From: Candidatus Brevundimonas phytovorans
GTDB lineage: Bacteria; Pseudomonadota; Alphaproteobacteria; Caulobacterales; Caulobacteraceae
Assembly (NCBI GenBank): GCA_029203145.1
Contig: CP119309.1
Location: forward strand, 893,001 to 957,000
DNA length: 64,000 bases
Reading direction: 5' to 3'
How positions within the stretch are numbered: the stretch's first letter is position 1; each line of letters starts with the position of its first letter. The notes under the pieces were generated by a model. The model saw only the letters and a program-made list of their open reading frames with translations. It had not been told where the DNA came from and searched no databases. This document shows positions 8,556 to 16,138 of this stretch, in pieces. The position numbers and the translations under genes were made by a program.

Positions 8556-8571
8556 TTAGGTTTTCATTAAC
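8556..8571. promoter_or_regulatory. CtrA-type box (TTAG-N7-TTAAC)
   Basis: TTAG at 8556 and TTAAC at 8567 are seven bases apart, one mismatch from the Caulobacter CtrA consensus TTAA-N7-TTAAC. Read on the other strand it is TTAA-N7-CTAAC, also one mismatch. It lies 23 bases before the transglycosylase start and about 90 bases before tonB. It is a motif match only. Confidence 0.4.
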
Positions 8572-8593
8572 CTTAGTTAGCGACCGTCAACAC

Positions 8594-9397
8594 ATGAGCG
8601 TAGGAGCGATTCCATCATCCGGCGGGGTTGAGGCGGCCATCCGGCGTGCGTCCAGCACGACCGGCGTGGACTTCGATTTCCTGATGAAGACGGCGCGTCG
8701 CGAGAGCGCGATGAACCCGTCCGCGCGGGCCGGCACCTCGTCGGCTTCGGGCCTGTTCCAGTTCATCGAGCAGACCTGGCTGGCCACGGTGAAGCAGCAC
8801 GGCGCCAAGCACGGTTACGGCCAATACGCCGATCTGATCCAGCGCGGCGACGACGGCCGCTGGCGGGTGCAGGGCTCGGCTCGCAATGTGGTTCTGGACC
8901 TGCGCTTTGATCCTCAGGCCGCCTCGACCATGGCGGCGGAGCTGACCGCCTCAAACGCCGCCTATCTGCGCGGTCGAACGGGGCAGGAGCCGGGCGCCGG
9001 CGACCTCTACGCCGCCCACTTCCTCGGCCCGGCGGGCGCCGCCAAGCTGATGGAGGCCATGCAGTCGCGGCCCGGCGCCAGCGCGGTCTCCCTGTTCCCG
9101 GATGCGGCCTCGGCCAATCGCTCGATCTTCTATCGCAACGGCCGCCACGCCACGGTGGCCGAGGTCCACGCCAACCTGCAACGCACGGCGGGCGAGGGGG
9201 CGCCGGCGGCGGGTGTCGGTTCGACGCTGAGCACGAGTCCGGATCTGAGCGACAAGGATCGGATGCTGGCGGCACGGCTGGATCGGTTGAAGCAGGACCA
9301 GAGCCTGCTGGCGCTTTTGCTGGGTCAGGACGGCCAGGGCGGCAAGAGCAGCGGCTTCGGCGGGGCCTTCGGACCGCCCTCGGAGACGGCTGCGTAA
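8594..9397 (+). CDS. SLT-type lytic transglycosylase domain protein
   Basis: The 267-residue protein has no obvious signal peptide. Residues about 15-75 carry the lysozyme-like motif: MKTARRESAMNP with E37 as the probable catalytic Glu, followed by ASGLFQFIEQTWL. A region with DLYAAHFLGPAGAAKLM follows, as in flagellar and pilus-associated muramidases of Caulobacterales. The C-terminus has a helical KDRMLAARLDRLKQDQSLLALLL segment that may oligomerise. The role is probably local peptidoglycan opening for an envelope machine. The start is ATG 8594, without a clear ribosome site, close behind a CtrA-type box. Confidence 0.8.
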   Translation: MSVGAIPSSGGVEAAIRRASSTTGVDFDFLMKTARRESAMNPSARAGTSSASGLFQFIEQTWLATVKQHGAKHGYGQYADLIQRGDDGRWRVQGSARNVVLDLRFDPQAASTMAAELTASNAAYLRGRTGQEPGAGDLYAAHFLGPAGAAKLMEAMQSRPGASAVSLFPDAASANRSIFYRNGRHATVAEVHANLQRTAGEGAPAAGVGSTLSTSPDLSDKDRMLAARLDRLKQDQSLLALLLGQDGQGGKSSGFGGAFGPPSETAA

Positions 9398-9420
9398 AAG
9401 AACGTGGTTTCGCCTCATTC

Positions 9421-9436
9421 CTAATGAGGTGTTAAC
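9421..9436 (+). promoter_or_regulatory. CtrA-type box (CTAA-N7-TTAAC) before DUF2336 gene
   Basis: CTAA at 9421-9424 and TTAAC at 9432-9436 flank seven bases, a single mismatch to the CtrA consensus. If it overlaps the -35 position, as is usual for activated CtrA promoters, transcription would begin after the GTG at 9452. That would favour the ATG at 9494 as the true start. Confidence 0.5.
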
Positions 9437-9451
9437 TATGTAACGCTAAGC

Positions 9452-10639
9452 GTGACGATTGATTCTTCGCCTCGCCAGCTCACGAGCTTCCTCATGACCG
9501 CCTACCGCGCCCGACTGACGGAAAGCGACATCAGGCGTCTGATCAAGTCGGACGCGGAAGACGAGCGAGCGGCGGCGGCGCACAAGCTGTGCCGCAGCAT
9601 CGACCGCATGGCTCTGGATGCGGCGGACCGGGCGGCGGCGCAAAAAATTCTGAACGTCCTGGCCAACGACGCTGCCGAGCTGGTGCGGCGCGCCCTGGCC
9701 GTGACGCTGAAGTCCTCTGATCTGATGCCGCGAGAGGTGGCGCGCCGCCTGGTCGCCGACGTCGACAGCGTGGCTCTGCCGATCATTGGATGCTCGCCGG
9801 CCTTCACCGACGACGATCTGATCGAGATCATCCGTGCCGGATCGGCGGTGCGTCAGAACGCGGTGGCGGGCCGTGACCGCGTCCCGCGCGACGTCGCCAC
9901 CGTGCTGGCGACCGAGGGGTGCCAGTCGGCGGTGCGGACGCTGGCGGCCAATGACAATGCGGACATTTCCGAGGACGCCCTGGGCGTGGTCATCGACCGC
10001 TTCGGTCAGACCCCCGAGATTGTTTCGGCCATCGCCTATCGTCAGGTTCTGCCCCTGTCGGTGACGGAGCGCCTGGTGGCCCTGGCCAGCGACGCGGTGC
10101 GTGAGCATCTGGTCACGCGTCACGCCGTGGCGCCGGAGACGGCCATTCAGTTCGCCCGGTTCACGCGCGAGCGGGTGACGGTCGATCTGGTCGATCAGGC
10201 GCGGGTCAGCAACGACCTGCCGGCCTTTGTCGCCGGACTGAACGCCCGCAAGGCGCTGAACGCCTCTCTGCTGCTGCGCGCCCTGGCGCGGGGGCAGATG
10301 GCCCTGTTCGAACACGCCTTGGCTGAGTTGACCGGCACGCCGCATCATCGGGCCTGGTTGATGGTGCATGACGCCGGGCCGCTGGGGCTGAAGGCCATTT
10401 ACGACCGGGCCGGTCTGCCGCCGCGCCTGTTCCAGGCCTTCCGCGCGGGCGTCGATACCTGGCGCGCGCTTCAGGCCGAGGGCGGAGACACGGCCAGCGA
10501 GGCCTTCCGCCAGCGGATGCTGGAACGGTTCCTCAGCCAGCGCCCCAATACGTCGCGCGACGACCTGGCCTATCTGATGGAGCGGCTGGATCGTCCCCCG
10601 GCCCTCGACGTCGAGGCGGCGGCCGTCAGCGCCGCCTGA
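9452..10639 (+). CDS. DUF2336 domain protein (first copy)
   Basis: The protein has 395 residues from the GTG at 9452, or 381 from the ATG at 9494. It is almost entirely helical, with repeated LIExIRAGSAVRQNAVAGR and LVALASDAVREHLVTRHAVA blocks typical of DUF2336. There is no signal peptide or membrane segment. The function is unknown. Family members are common in Caulobacterales and methylobacteria, often near cell-cycle or signalling genes. It shares general architecture with the 12054-13190 protein. It is followed by a two-way terminator and then the HPt gene on the other strand. The start is uncertain because of the CtrA-type box. Confidence 0.85.
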   Translation: MTIDSSPRQLTSFLMTAYRARLTESDIRRLIKSDAEDERAAAAHKLCRSIDRMALDAADRAAAQKILNVLANDAAELVRRALAVTLKSSDLMPREVARRLVADVDSVALPIIGCSPAFTDDDLIEIIRAGSAVRQNAVAGRDRVPRDVATVLATEGCQSAVRTLAANDNADISEDALGVVIDRFGQTPEIVSAIAYRQVLPLSVTERLVALASDAVREHLVTRHAVAPETAIQFARFTRERVTVDLVDQARVSNDLPAFVAGLNARKALNASLLLRALARGQMALFEHALAELTGTPHHRAWLMVHDAGPLGLKAIYDRAGLPPRLFQAFRAGVDTWRALQAEGGDTASEAFRQRMLERFLSQRPNTSRDDLAYLMERLDRPPALDVEAAAVSAA

Positions 10640-10654
10640 TCCCCTTCGGTCACG

Positions 10655-10689
10655 AAAAAAGGCGCCCCCGGCATCGGCGGCGCCTTTTT
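10655..10689. terminator. Bidirectional intrinsic terminator
   Basis: AAAAAAGGCGCC and GGCGCCTTTTT form a GC-rich stem with A and T tracts on both sides, around a 12-base loop. It sits between the convergent DUF2336 and HPt genes and can serve both. Confidence 0.85.
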
Positions 10690-10708
10690 CTATGGGCGCA
10701 AGCCGATG

Positions 10709-11182
10709 TCAGGCCAGGTGTTCGGCGACGCGGGCTTCCAGGGTTTCGGCCAGTTCGCGGCCGACGGGGTGTTCGTCGGTCTGGATTTCGTCGCGGACCA
10801 CGGCGCGGATGGCGTCGATATGGGCGTCGAGGATGGCGACAGGCGCCTGCATCCGCTTGTCGGCGTCGTCCATCATCCGGCACAGGGAGCCAGCGATTCG
10901 CGTGACCAGCGGATACTGGTAGGTGGCACCCAGGCCCTTCAGGTCATGGGCGCGGAAATACAGCGCCTCTGCCGTTTCGGGGGTGTAGCCCTTGGCGCGG
11001 ATGTCGGCCTGGGCCTGATCCAGCTTGACGATTTCATCCTGCAGCCATTGGCCGAACTGGGCCGACATGGCCTTGAGGGCGGCTTCGGCCTTGGCGATGG
11101 CGTTGGCGTCGATGCCGCCGAAGCCGCCGACCTTGGCGCGCAGGGGATTGGGTGGGCGAATGACCTGGGGAGGGTTGCTCAC
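10709..11182 (-). CDS. Histidine phosphotransfer (HPt) domain protein
   Basis: The 157-residue protein has an HPt four-helix core at about residues 40-155. The phosphoacceptor motif is ALYFRAHDLKGLGATYQY with H79, and helix CRMMDDADKRM follows. HPt proteins carry phosphate between response-regulator receivers and histidine kinases. There is no kinase or receiver domain fused to it and none adjacent. The nearest response regulators are divK and pleD, 23 kb away. It heads the - strand run after nadK, about 63 bases away, so it may be cotranscribed with nadK and the second DUF2336 gene. Its partner is unknown. Confidence 0.85.
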   Translation of the reverse strand: MSNPPQVIRPPNPLRAKVGGFGGIDANAIAKAEAALKAMSAQFGQWLQDEIVKLDQAQADIRAKGYTPETAEALYFRAHDLKGLGATYQYPLVTRIAGSLCRMMDDADKRMQAPVAILDAHIDAIRAVVRDEIQTDEHPVGRELAETLEARVAEHLA

Positions 11183-11245
11183 GTGACGGGCTCCTGAACT
11201 CTGGGTGCAAGCTTACGCGACGGAGCCTTAAAAACCCGTGACGTT

Positions 11246-12034
11246 TCAGCTGGCGAATTGCTCGGCCATGACGCGTTCTTCAAACGAGCGTCCGGCGTCG
11301 AACAACATGGTCAGGCTGATGTCGCGGCGTTCGCGCACTTCGACGCGGGTGACGCGGCGGACCTCGAAATTGTCGGCGGTGGCGCTGACGGGGCGTTTGT
11401 CGGGCTCCAGCACCTCGAAACGGACGCGCGCGGTGTGCGACAGCAGGGCCCCGCGCCAGCGCCGGGGCCGAAAGGCGCTGATCGGCGTCAGGGCCAGGCT
11501 GGGGGCGTCGAGGGGGATGATCGGGCCGTGCGCCGACAGGTTGTAAGCGGTCGAGCCGGCGGGCGTGGCCACCATGCAGCCGTCGCAGCTGAGTTCTTCC
11601 AGCCGGACCTTGTCGTTGATGCTGACGCGCAGCTTGGCGGTCTGGCGTGTCTGGCGCAGCAGGGAGACCTCGTTGATGGCCAGGCCGCTGTGAACCTCGC
11701 CGCTCTCGACCCAGGCGTCCATCTGCAGCGGGTGGATGACCGTGCGGTCGGCCTCGGCCAGGCGGGCCAGCAGGTCGTCCTCGTCATAGTCGTTCATCAG
11801 GAAGCCGACCGAGCCCCGGTTCATGCCGTAAACCGGCGTGCGGAGCTGGAGGTTGTTGTGCAGCGTCTCCAGCATGAAGCCGTCGCCGCCCAAGGCCACG
11901 ATGACGTCGGCTTCAGCCACGGGGACCGAGCCATAGCGTTCAGTCAGGCGCAGCCGGGCCGCCTCGGCTTCGGGGCGGTCGCTGGCGACAAAAGTCAGGG
12001 CGAGGGGGGCGGGCGTGTTCACGCAGGCAGGCAA
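11246..12034 (-). CDS. nadK: NAD kinase
   Basis: The 262-residue protein phosphorylates NAD to NADP. The GGDG motif is at residues 49-52 (VALGGDGFMLE). MNRGSVGFLMN (NRG substrate loop), GLAINEVSLLR (NE motif) and ATPAGSTAYNLSAHGPI (diphosphate/NAD binding) follow. The length is typical of short alphaproteobacterial NadK. The start is most likely TTG at 12034, with GGAGG about 11 bases upstream; a GTG at 12022 is the alternative. It begins 19 bases after the end of the second DUF2336 gene and is probably in the same transcript. Confidence 0.95.
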   Translation of the reverse strand: MPACVNTPAPLALTFVASDRPEAEAARLRLTERYGSVPVAEADVIVALGGDGFMLETLHNNLQLRTPVYGMNRGSVGFLMNDYDEDDLLARLAEADRTVIHPLQMDAWVESGEVHSGLAINEVSLLRQTRQTAKLRVSINDKVRLEELSCDGCMVATPAGSTAYNLSAHGPIIPLDAPSLALTPISAFRPRRWRGALLSHTARVRFEVLEPDKRPVSATADNFEVRRVTRVEVRERRDISLTMLFDAGRSFEERVMAEQFAS

Positions 12035-12053
12035 GCGGAGCGGAGCCTCCGTG

Positions 12054-13190
12054 TCAAACGGAAGCGGCGTCGATGTCGGCCATCAGCAGACGAAATTCAT
12101 AGGCGGCTTGATCCGCCGAGCGTTCGGCCAGACGCCAGGCCGAGCTGTCAGGATCGCGCGGGAAGCCTTTGTTCAGCTTGCGGATCTCGGTCAACAAGGC
12201 GGGGAAGGCGGCGCGGTCCAGGCCTACAGCGATGCAGGCCAGGAACAGCGGGCGGGCCGTGTCTCCGGCCAGGGCGCGGTGAATCTGCGACACCTCGAAG
12301 CGGCCCAGAACCGCCAGGCCGTGAGCGAAGACGCCCAGTTTTTCCTCGCGCAGGGCACGGATCAGATAGGCCGGACGCAGCTGGCCCGCCGCGTGAAGCT
12401 TGGCCACCAGTCGGGCGTCGGAGTCGTCGGCGCGAGGCGACGCGGTGTCCCATTCGGCGGCGGTGGCTCGGACGGAGGTTTGAGCGGCGTCCTGAACGGC
12501 CTGCGCCAGTTGAGCGGGGTCGAGGGTGAAGCGGTCGCTGATCGCTTGGCGCAGGGCCTCGCCGACCCATTGATACAGGCGCAGCGCCAGGTCTTCGTCC
12601 AGCGACGGGTGGCGGGTCAGGGGCGCGCGCAGGGCGGCCAGTTGGCGGGATTGATCCACCAGTTCGGCGAAGGCTTCGGCCTCGATCCGGGCGCTGCGGT
12701 TTGTGGCGAGCGCGGTCATGACCGCCGGATCGCGTCCGGCGACGATGGCGCGGGCCACGGCGGCGCCGAGGTCGGGGCGCAGGGCGACCTGAATCTGGTG
12801 CTCGATCGAACAGTCAGCCAGCAGGTGCAGCAGGTCGTCATCCAGCAGCAGGGGGCTGGCGGCGATCACGGGGCGGGCGATCTGGATTTCGTCGGCGGCC
12901 AGCATGCGCACCAGGGCGGCGGGCGCCCATTCCGCCTTGGCCAGCCGCTGGGCCAGAACCTGGCGGATTTCGCGCTCGGCGCTGCGGGTGAGCGCGATGA
13001 AGATGTCGGCCAGGGCGTCGGGCGCGCCGCCATGGTCGGCGGCGGATTCATAGAGGCTGGCCACCCCCATCAGCAGGCGATGCTGATCGTCGGGCGAGCG
13101 CGTCCTGGCCAGGTCCAGCAGTTGGTTCAGACCTGCCAAGGGCACCGCCTGCGAGGGCTTTTCGGGGTCTAGCGGGACGACTGTGGACAC
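12054..13190 (-). CDS. DUF2336 domain protein (second copy)
   Basis: The 378-residue all-helical protein has the same family pattern as the gene at 9452: RPVIAASPLLLDDDLLHLL, IVAGRDPAVMTALATNRSA and an AYLIRALREEKLGVFAHGLA block matching LLLRALARGQMALFEHALA of the first copy. It has no signal or membrane segment. The start is GTG at 13190. It leads a - strand run: DUF2336, nadK, HPt. A GGTTAACG half-site lies about 70 bases upstream, too weak to call. The role is unknown, but the context suggests a signalling or cell-cycle link. Confidence 0.85.
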   Translation of the reverse strand: MSTVVPLDPEKPSQAVPLAGLNQLLDLARTRSPDDQHRLLMGVASLYESAADHGGAPDALADIFIALTRSAEREIRQVLAQRLAKAEWAPAALVRMLAADEIQIARPVIAASPLLLDDDLLHLLADCSIEHQIQVALRPDLGAAVARAIVAGRDPAVMTALATNRSARIEAEAFAELVDQSRQLAALRAPLTRHPSLDEDLALRLYQWVGEALRQAISDRFTLDPAQLAQAVQDAAQTSVRATAAEWDTASPRADDSDARLVAKLHAAGQLRPAYLIRALREEKLGVFAHGLAVLGRFEVSQIHRALAGDTARPLFLACIAVGLDRAAFPALLTEIRKLNKGFPRDPDSSAWRLAERSADQAAYEFRLLMADIDAASV

Positions 13191-13354
13191 GGGCGGCTCC
13201 GCGGATCGAAAGACGGCCGCCTCGGCCGCGCGGCATAGTCGTCCCGATGGCGTGAAAACAGGGTTAACGAAAACCTTCCGGGGTGAACGCCGGTCGCTTG
13301 ACGGCGCGGCGGCGCGGCGCGAGGTTCAAGGGAACAATGATAAGGGAGGCTGTC

Positions 13355-14119
13355 ATGGCGGATGGATCGGCGGCGTCGCTGAAGTCGCGGGTGTCGGAGG
13401 CCGAGTGGCAGGCGCGCGTTGAACTGGCGGCGCTCTATCGGCTGGTGGCGCTGCACGGCTGGGACGACATGATCTTCACCCACGTCTCGGCCCGCGTGCC
13501 GGGGCCGGAGCATCACTTCCTGATCAATCCCTACGGCTGGTATTTCGACGAGATCACCGCCTCTTCCTTGGTGAAGGTCGATCTGGACGGCAACATCGTT
13601 CAGGACACGACCAGCTTCATCAATCCGGCCGGCTTCACCATTCACTCGGCGGTGCACGCCGCGCGCGAGGACGCCAAGTTCGTCATCCACCTGCATACGG
13701 TGAACGGGGTGGGGGTGGCGGCCCAGCAGCATGGTCTGCTGCCCATCAGCCAGAACGCCTGCCTGCTGCAGCACCAGGTGGCCTATCACGGCTATGAAGG
13801 TCTGGCGCTGAACCACGACGAGCGCGAGCGTTTGGTGGCCGATCTGGGCGATAAGCCCCTCATGCTGCTGCGCAACCACGGCACGATGGCGGTCGGTGAG
13901 ACGGCGGCCCAGGCCTGGGTCGGGATCTTCTTCCTGGAACGGGCCTGCGCCCAGCAGGTGGCGGCTCTGTCGGGCGGGCGCGAGAATGTCCTGATCGCGC
14001 CGGACGCGGCCCAGGCCGAGACGAAAGATCAAGGACGCGGCATCGGCTTTGTCTCGTCGTTGGCCTGGCCGGGGGCTCTGCGTCAGCTGGAACGAAAATC
14101 GCCGGGCTACGACGTGTGA
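13355..14119 (+). CDS. Class II aldolase/adducin-family protein
   Basis: The 254-residue protein has the family's metal-binding pattern. FVIHLHTVNGVGVAAQQHG gives two His ligands and LRNHGTMAVGE gives the third. The N-terminal Glu region is DDMIFTHVSARVPG. The family includes fuculose and rhamnulose aldolases and many enzymes of unknown substrate. This subfamily, with LALYRLVALHGWDD-like openings, is common in proteobacteria and not tied to a sugar pathway. The start is ATG 13355, because GGGAGG lies five bases before it. The stop overlaps the next start as GTGA. Confidence 0.88.
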   Translation: MADGSAASLKSRVSEAEWQARVELAALYRLVALHGWDDMIFTHVSARVPGPEHHFLINPYGWYFDEITASSLVKVDLDGNIVQDTTSFINPAGFTIHSAVHAAREDAKFVIHLHTVNGVGVAAQQHGLLPISQNACLLQHQVAYHGYEGLALNHDERERLVADLGDKPLMLLRNHGTMAVGETAAQAWVGIFFLERACAQQVAALSGGRENVLIAPDAAQAETKDQGRGIGFVSSLAWPGALRQLERKSPGYDV

Positions 14120-14892
14120 GAGCGGTCGGGGGGCTTCTGATCATCGCGGGACTGGCGGGGGCGGGGACCCCGGCCGCCGCTGGAGCCTGGAACCTGCCGA
14201 AGGGGCAGGGACAGGCCATCATGAAGTACGAGGACATGCGCGCCGACGAGAGCTTTGTCGCGGGCGGCAGGGTCGATCTGCCGGCGGATCGCGTGGATCG
14301 CGCAGCCTCCCTGCTGGTCGAGTATGGGCTGAGCGACCGACTGACCGTGCAGGTCAAGGGCGAGTGGCAGTCGGGGCGCGACGATTATGCCGACTATGAA
14401 GGGCGAGGGCCGGTCGAGATCGGCGCCCGCTGGCAGGCCTGGCGTGACGAGGCGAGCGTCGTGGCCGTCTATGCCGGCTATGCTCAGGCCGGGGAGGGAC
14501 GCAACGCCGGCTATGCCTCGCCAGGTGTGGGCGACAGCGACTGGGAGATGCGGCTGTTGGCCGGTCGTTCGATCGACGGATCGGGCGTCAAATGGGCGCC
14601 GCAACGCAGCTTTGTCGAGGCCCAGGTAGCGCGGCGCTGGCGTCAGGGTCTGCCGGACGAGGTGCGGATCGACGTGACGGCGGGGGCCCATGTAGGCCAG
14701 AGCTGGATGCTGATGGCGCAAGGTTTCGGCGGGGCGGTGGACGGCGACGGCGCCCGTTGGCTGTCGGTCGAGGTTACGGCGGTTCGCGACTTCGGCGCCT
14801 GGAGTCTGCAGGGCGGATGGCGTCAGGCCGTGGCCGGTCGGGATACCCCGGCGGCTGGCGGGCCGATTTTCGGGGTATGGCGACGTTTCTGA
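14116..14892 (+). CDS. Exported barrel-like protein, unknown function
   Basis: The 258-residue product starts at a GTG overlapping the aldolase stop by four bases. It opens with a signal peptide (VGGLLIIAGLAGAGTPAAAGA). The rest has alternating polar/hydrophobic strands with many Tyr, Trp and Gly residues (VAVYAGYAQAGEGRNAG, SLQGGWRQAVAGRD) and ends in an aromatic residue (FGVWRRF). This is the pattern of a small outer-membrane beta-barrel. I do not recognise a named family. The coupling to a soluble aldolase is unexplained. It precedes an RND pump that lacks its own outer-membrane channel gene, but it is too short to be TolC-like. Confidence 0.6.
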   Translation: MRAVGGLLIIAGLAGAGTPAAAGAWNLPKGQGQAIMKYEDMRADESFVAGGRVDLPADRVDRAASLLVEYGLSDRLTVQVKGEWQSGRDDYADYEGRGPVEIGARWQAWRDEASVVAVYAGYAQAGEGRNAGYASPGVGDSDWEMRLLAGRSIDGSGVKWAPQRSFVEAQVARRWRQGLPDEVRIDVTAGAHVGQSWMLMAQGFGGAVDGDGARWLSVEVTAVRDFGAWSLQGGWRQAVAGRDTPAAGGPIFGVWRRF

Positions 14893-15001
14893 CGCCGTTT
14901 CCGCGACGGAACCTCAACCGGCCAACGTTACAGATACTTTATTTGCCTAACGGCCGTGACCCGTTAAGCGGGACCGCTTGTTGTCGGGGAGACTGCGTCG
15001 C

Positions 15002-16138
15002 GTGTTTAAACGCCATTTTTTCATTATCGTGGCGGCGTGTCTGGTGGGGCTCATGGTCCTGGCGGCGGTGCTGAAGATCACCCTGGCTGACGACAACAAG
15101 GGCGGTCCCGGCGGTCCAGGCGGTCGCGGCGGTCCCGGCGGCGGACGTGGTCAGGCGGTGGCCGAGGCGGTCGCTGCGCCGCGTGAGTTCGCCGACCAGA
15201 TCCGGGTTCTGGGCGTGGCGCGCAGCAAGCGCTCGGTCAACATCACCTCCAACACCACCGAGCTGATCACGCGCGTCATGTTCACCGACGGCCAGCGGGT
15301 CGCGGCGGGCACGCCCCTGGTCGAGCTTCAGGCGCGCGAGGAAGACGCCGATCTGATTCAGGCGCGGGCGCAACTGGCCCAGGCCCAGCGGGAATATGAC
15401 CGCTACAAGATTCTGGCTGAGCGCGGCGTGGCCCCGCGCGTCACCGCCGAAACGGCCGAAACCGCCTTGCAGACCGCCCGTGCCGCCGTGGCGGCCTCCG
15501 AAGCTCGTCGCGGTGACCGCGTGCTGCGCGCGCCCTTCGCCGGGGTGCTGGGTCTGACGACGGTGACGCCGGGGACGCTGATCTCGCCCGGATCGGTCAT
15601 CACCACCCTGGACGACACCAGCGCCATTCGCGTCGATTTCCCTCTGCCGGAACGCTATCTGGGAGTGCTTCAGGTCGGGACGCCGCTGACGGCGACGGCG
15701 GACGCATATGCCGACCAGACGGTCGAGGGGCGCATCGCCCTGCTGGACACGCGCGTCAACGAACAGACGCGCGCCGTCATCGCCCGCGCCGAATTCGCCA
15801 ACCCCGGAAACCGCATCCGTCCCGGCATGATGATGCGCGTCGCCGTGCAGCAGGGTCGTCGACAAAGCCTGGCGGTGCCTGAGGCCGCGGTCCAGTATGA
15901 AGGGCAGGGCGCCTTCGTCTATCGCATCGCCCGCGGCGAGAAGGGCACGACCGCCCAGCGCGTCGAGGTGCAGACCGGCGCCGTCGAGGGCGGTTTCGTC
16001 GAAATCCTGTCGGGGCTGGACAATAACGACCGCGTGGTCGCCTCGGGCCTGAACCGCATCCAGCCCGGTGCGCCGGTCACGGTGGGCGGCGGCGCGCAAA
16101 AGGGCGGCGCCCGCGCGCCTCAGGCGGCCCGCAAATGA
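15002..16138 (+). CDS. RND efflux periplasmic adaptor (HlyD/MFP family)
   Basis: The 378-residue membrane-fusion protein has one N-terminal membrane anchor (FFIIVAACLVGLMVLAAVL). An unusual Gly/Pro/Arg stretch follows at about residues 37-54. A coiled-coil hairpin contains LVELQAREEDADLIQARAQL. The lipoyl/barrel part has RAPFAGVLGLTTVTPGTLI and VDFPLPERYLGVL. It links the inner-membrane pump to an outer-membrane channel. The start is GTG 15002 with GGGGAG about 11 bases upstream. The stop overlaps the pump start as ATGA. Confidence 0.93.
   Translation: MFKRHFFIIVAACLVGLMVLAAVLKITLADDNKGGPGGPGGRGGPGGGRGQAVAEAVAAPREFADQIRVLGVARSKRSVNITSNTTELITRVMFTDGQRVAAGTPLVELQAREEDADLIQARAQLAQAQREYDRYKILAERGVAPRVTAETAETALQTARAAVAASEARRGDRVLRAPFAGVLGLTTVTPGTLISPGSVITTLDDTSAIRVDFPLPERYLGVLQVGTPLTATADAYADQTVEGRIALLDTRVNEQTRAVIARAEFANPGNRIRPGMMMRVAVQQGRRQSLAVPEAAVQYEGQGAFVYRIARGEKGTTAQRVEVQTGAVEGGFVEILSGLDNNDRVVASGLNRIQPGAPVTVGGGAQKGGARAPQAARK

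Noticed and set aside
13255..13280. CtrA box upstream of the second DUF2336 gene
   Set aside because: Only one half-site (GGTTAACG) is present; the partner half is missing at N7 spacing.
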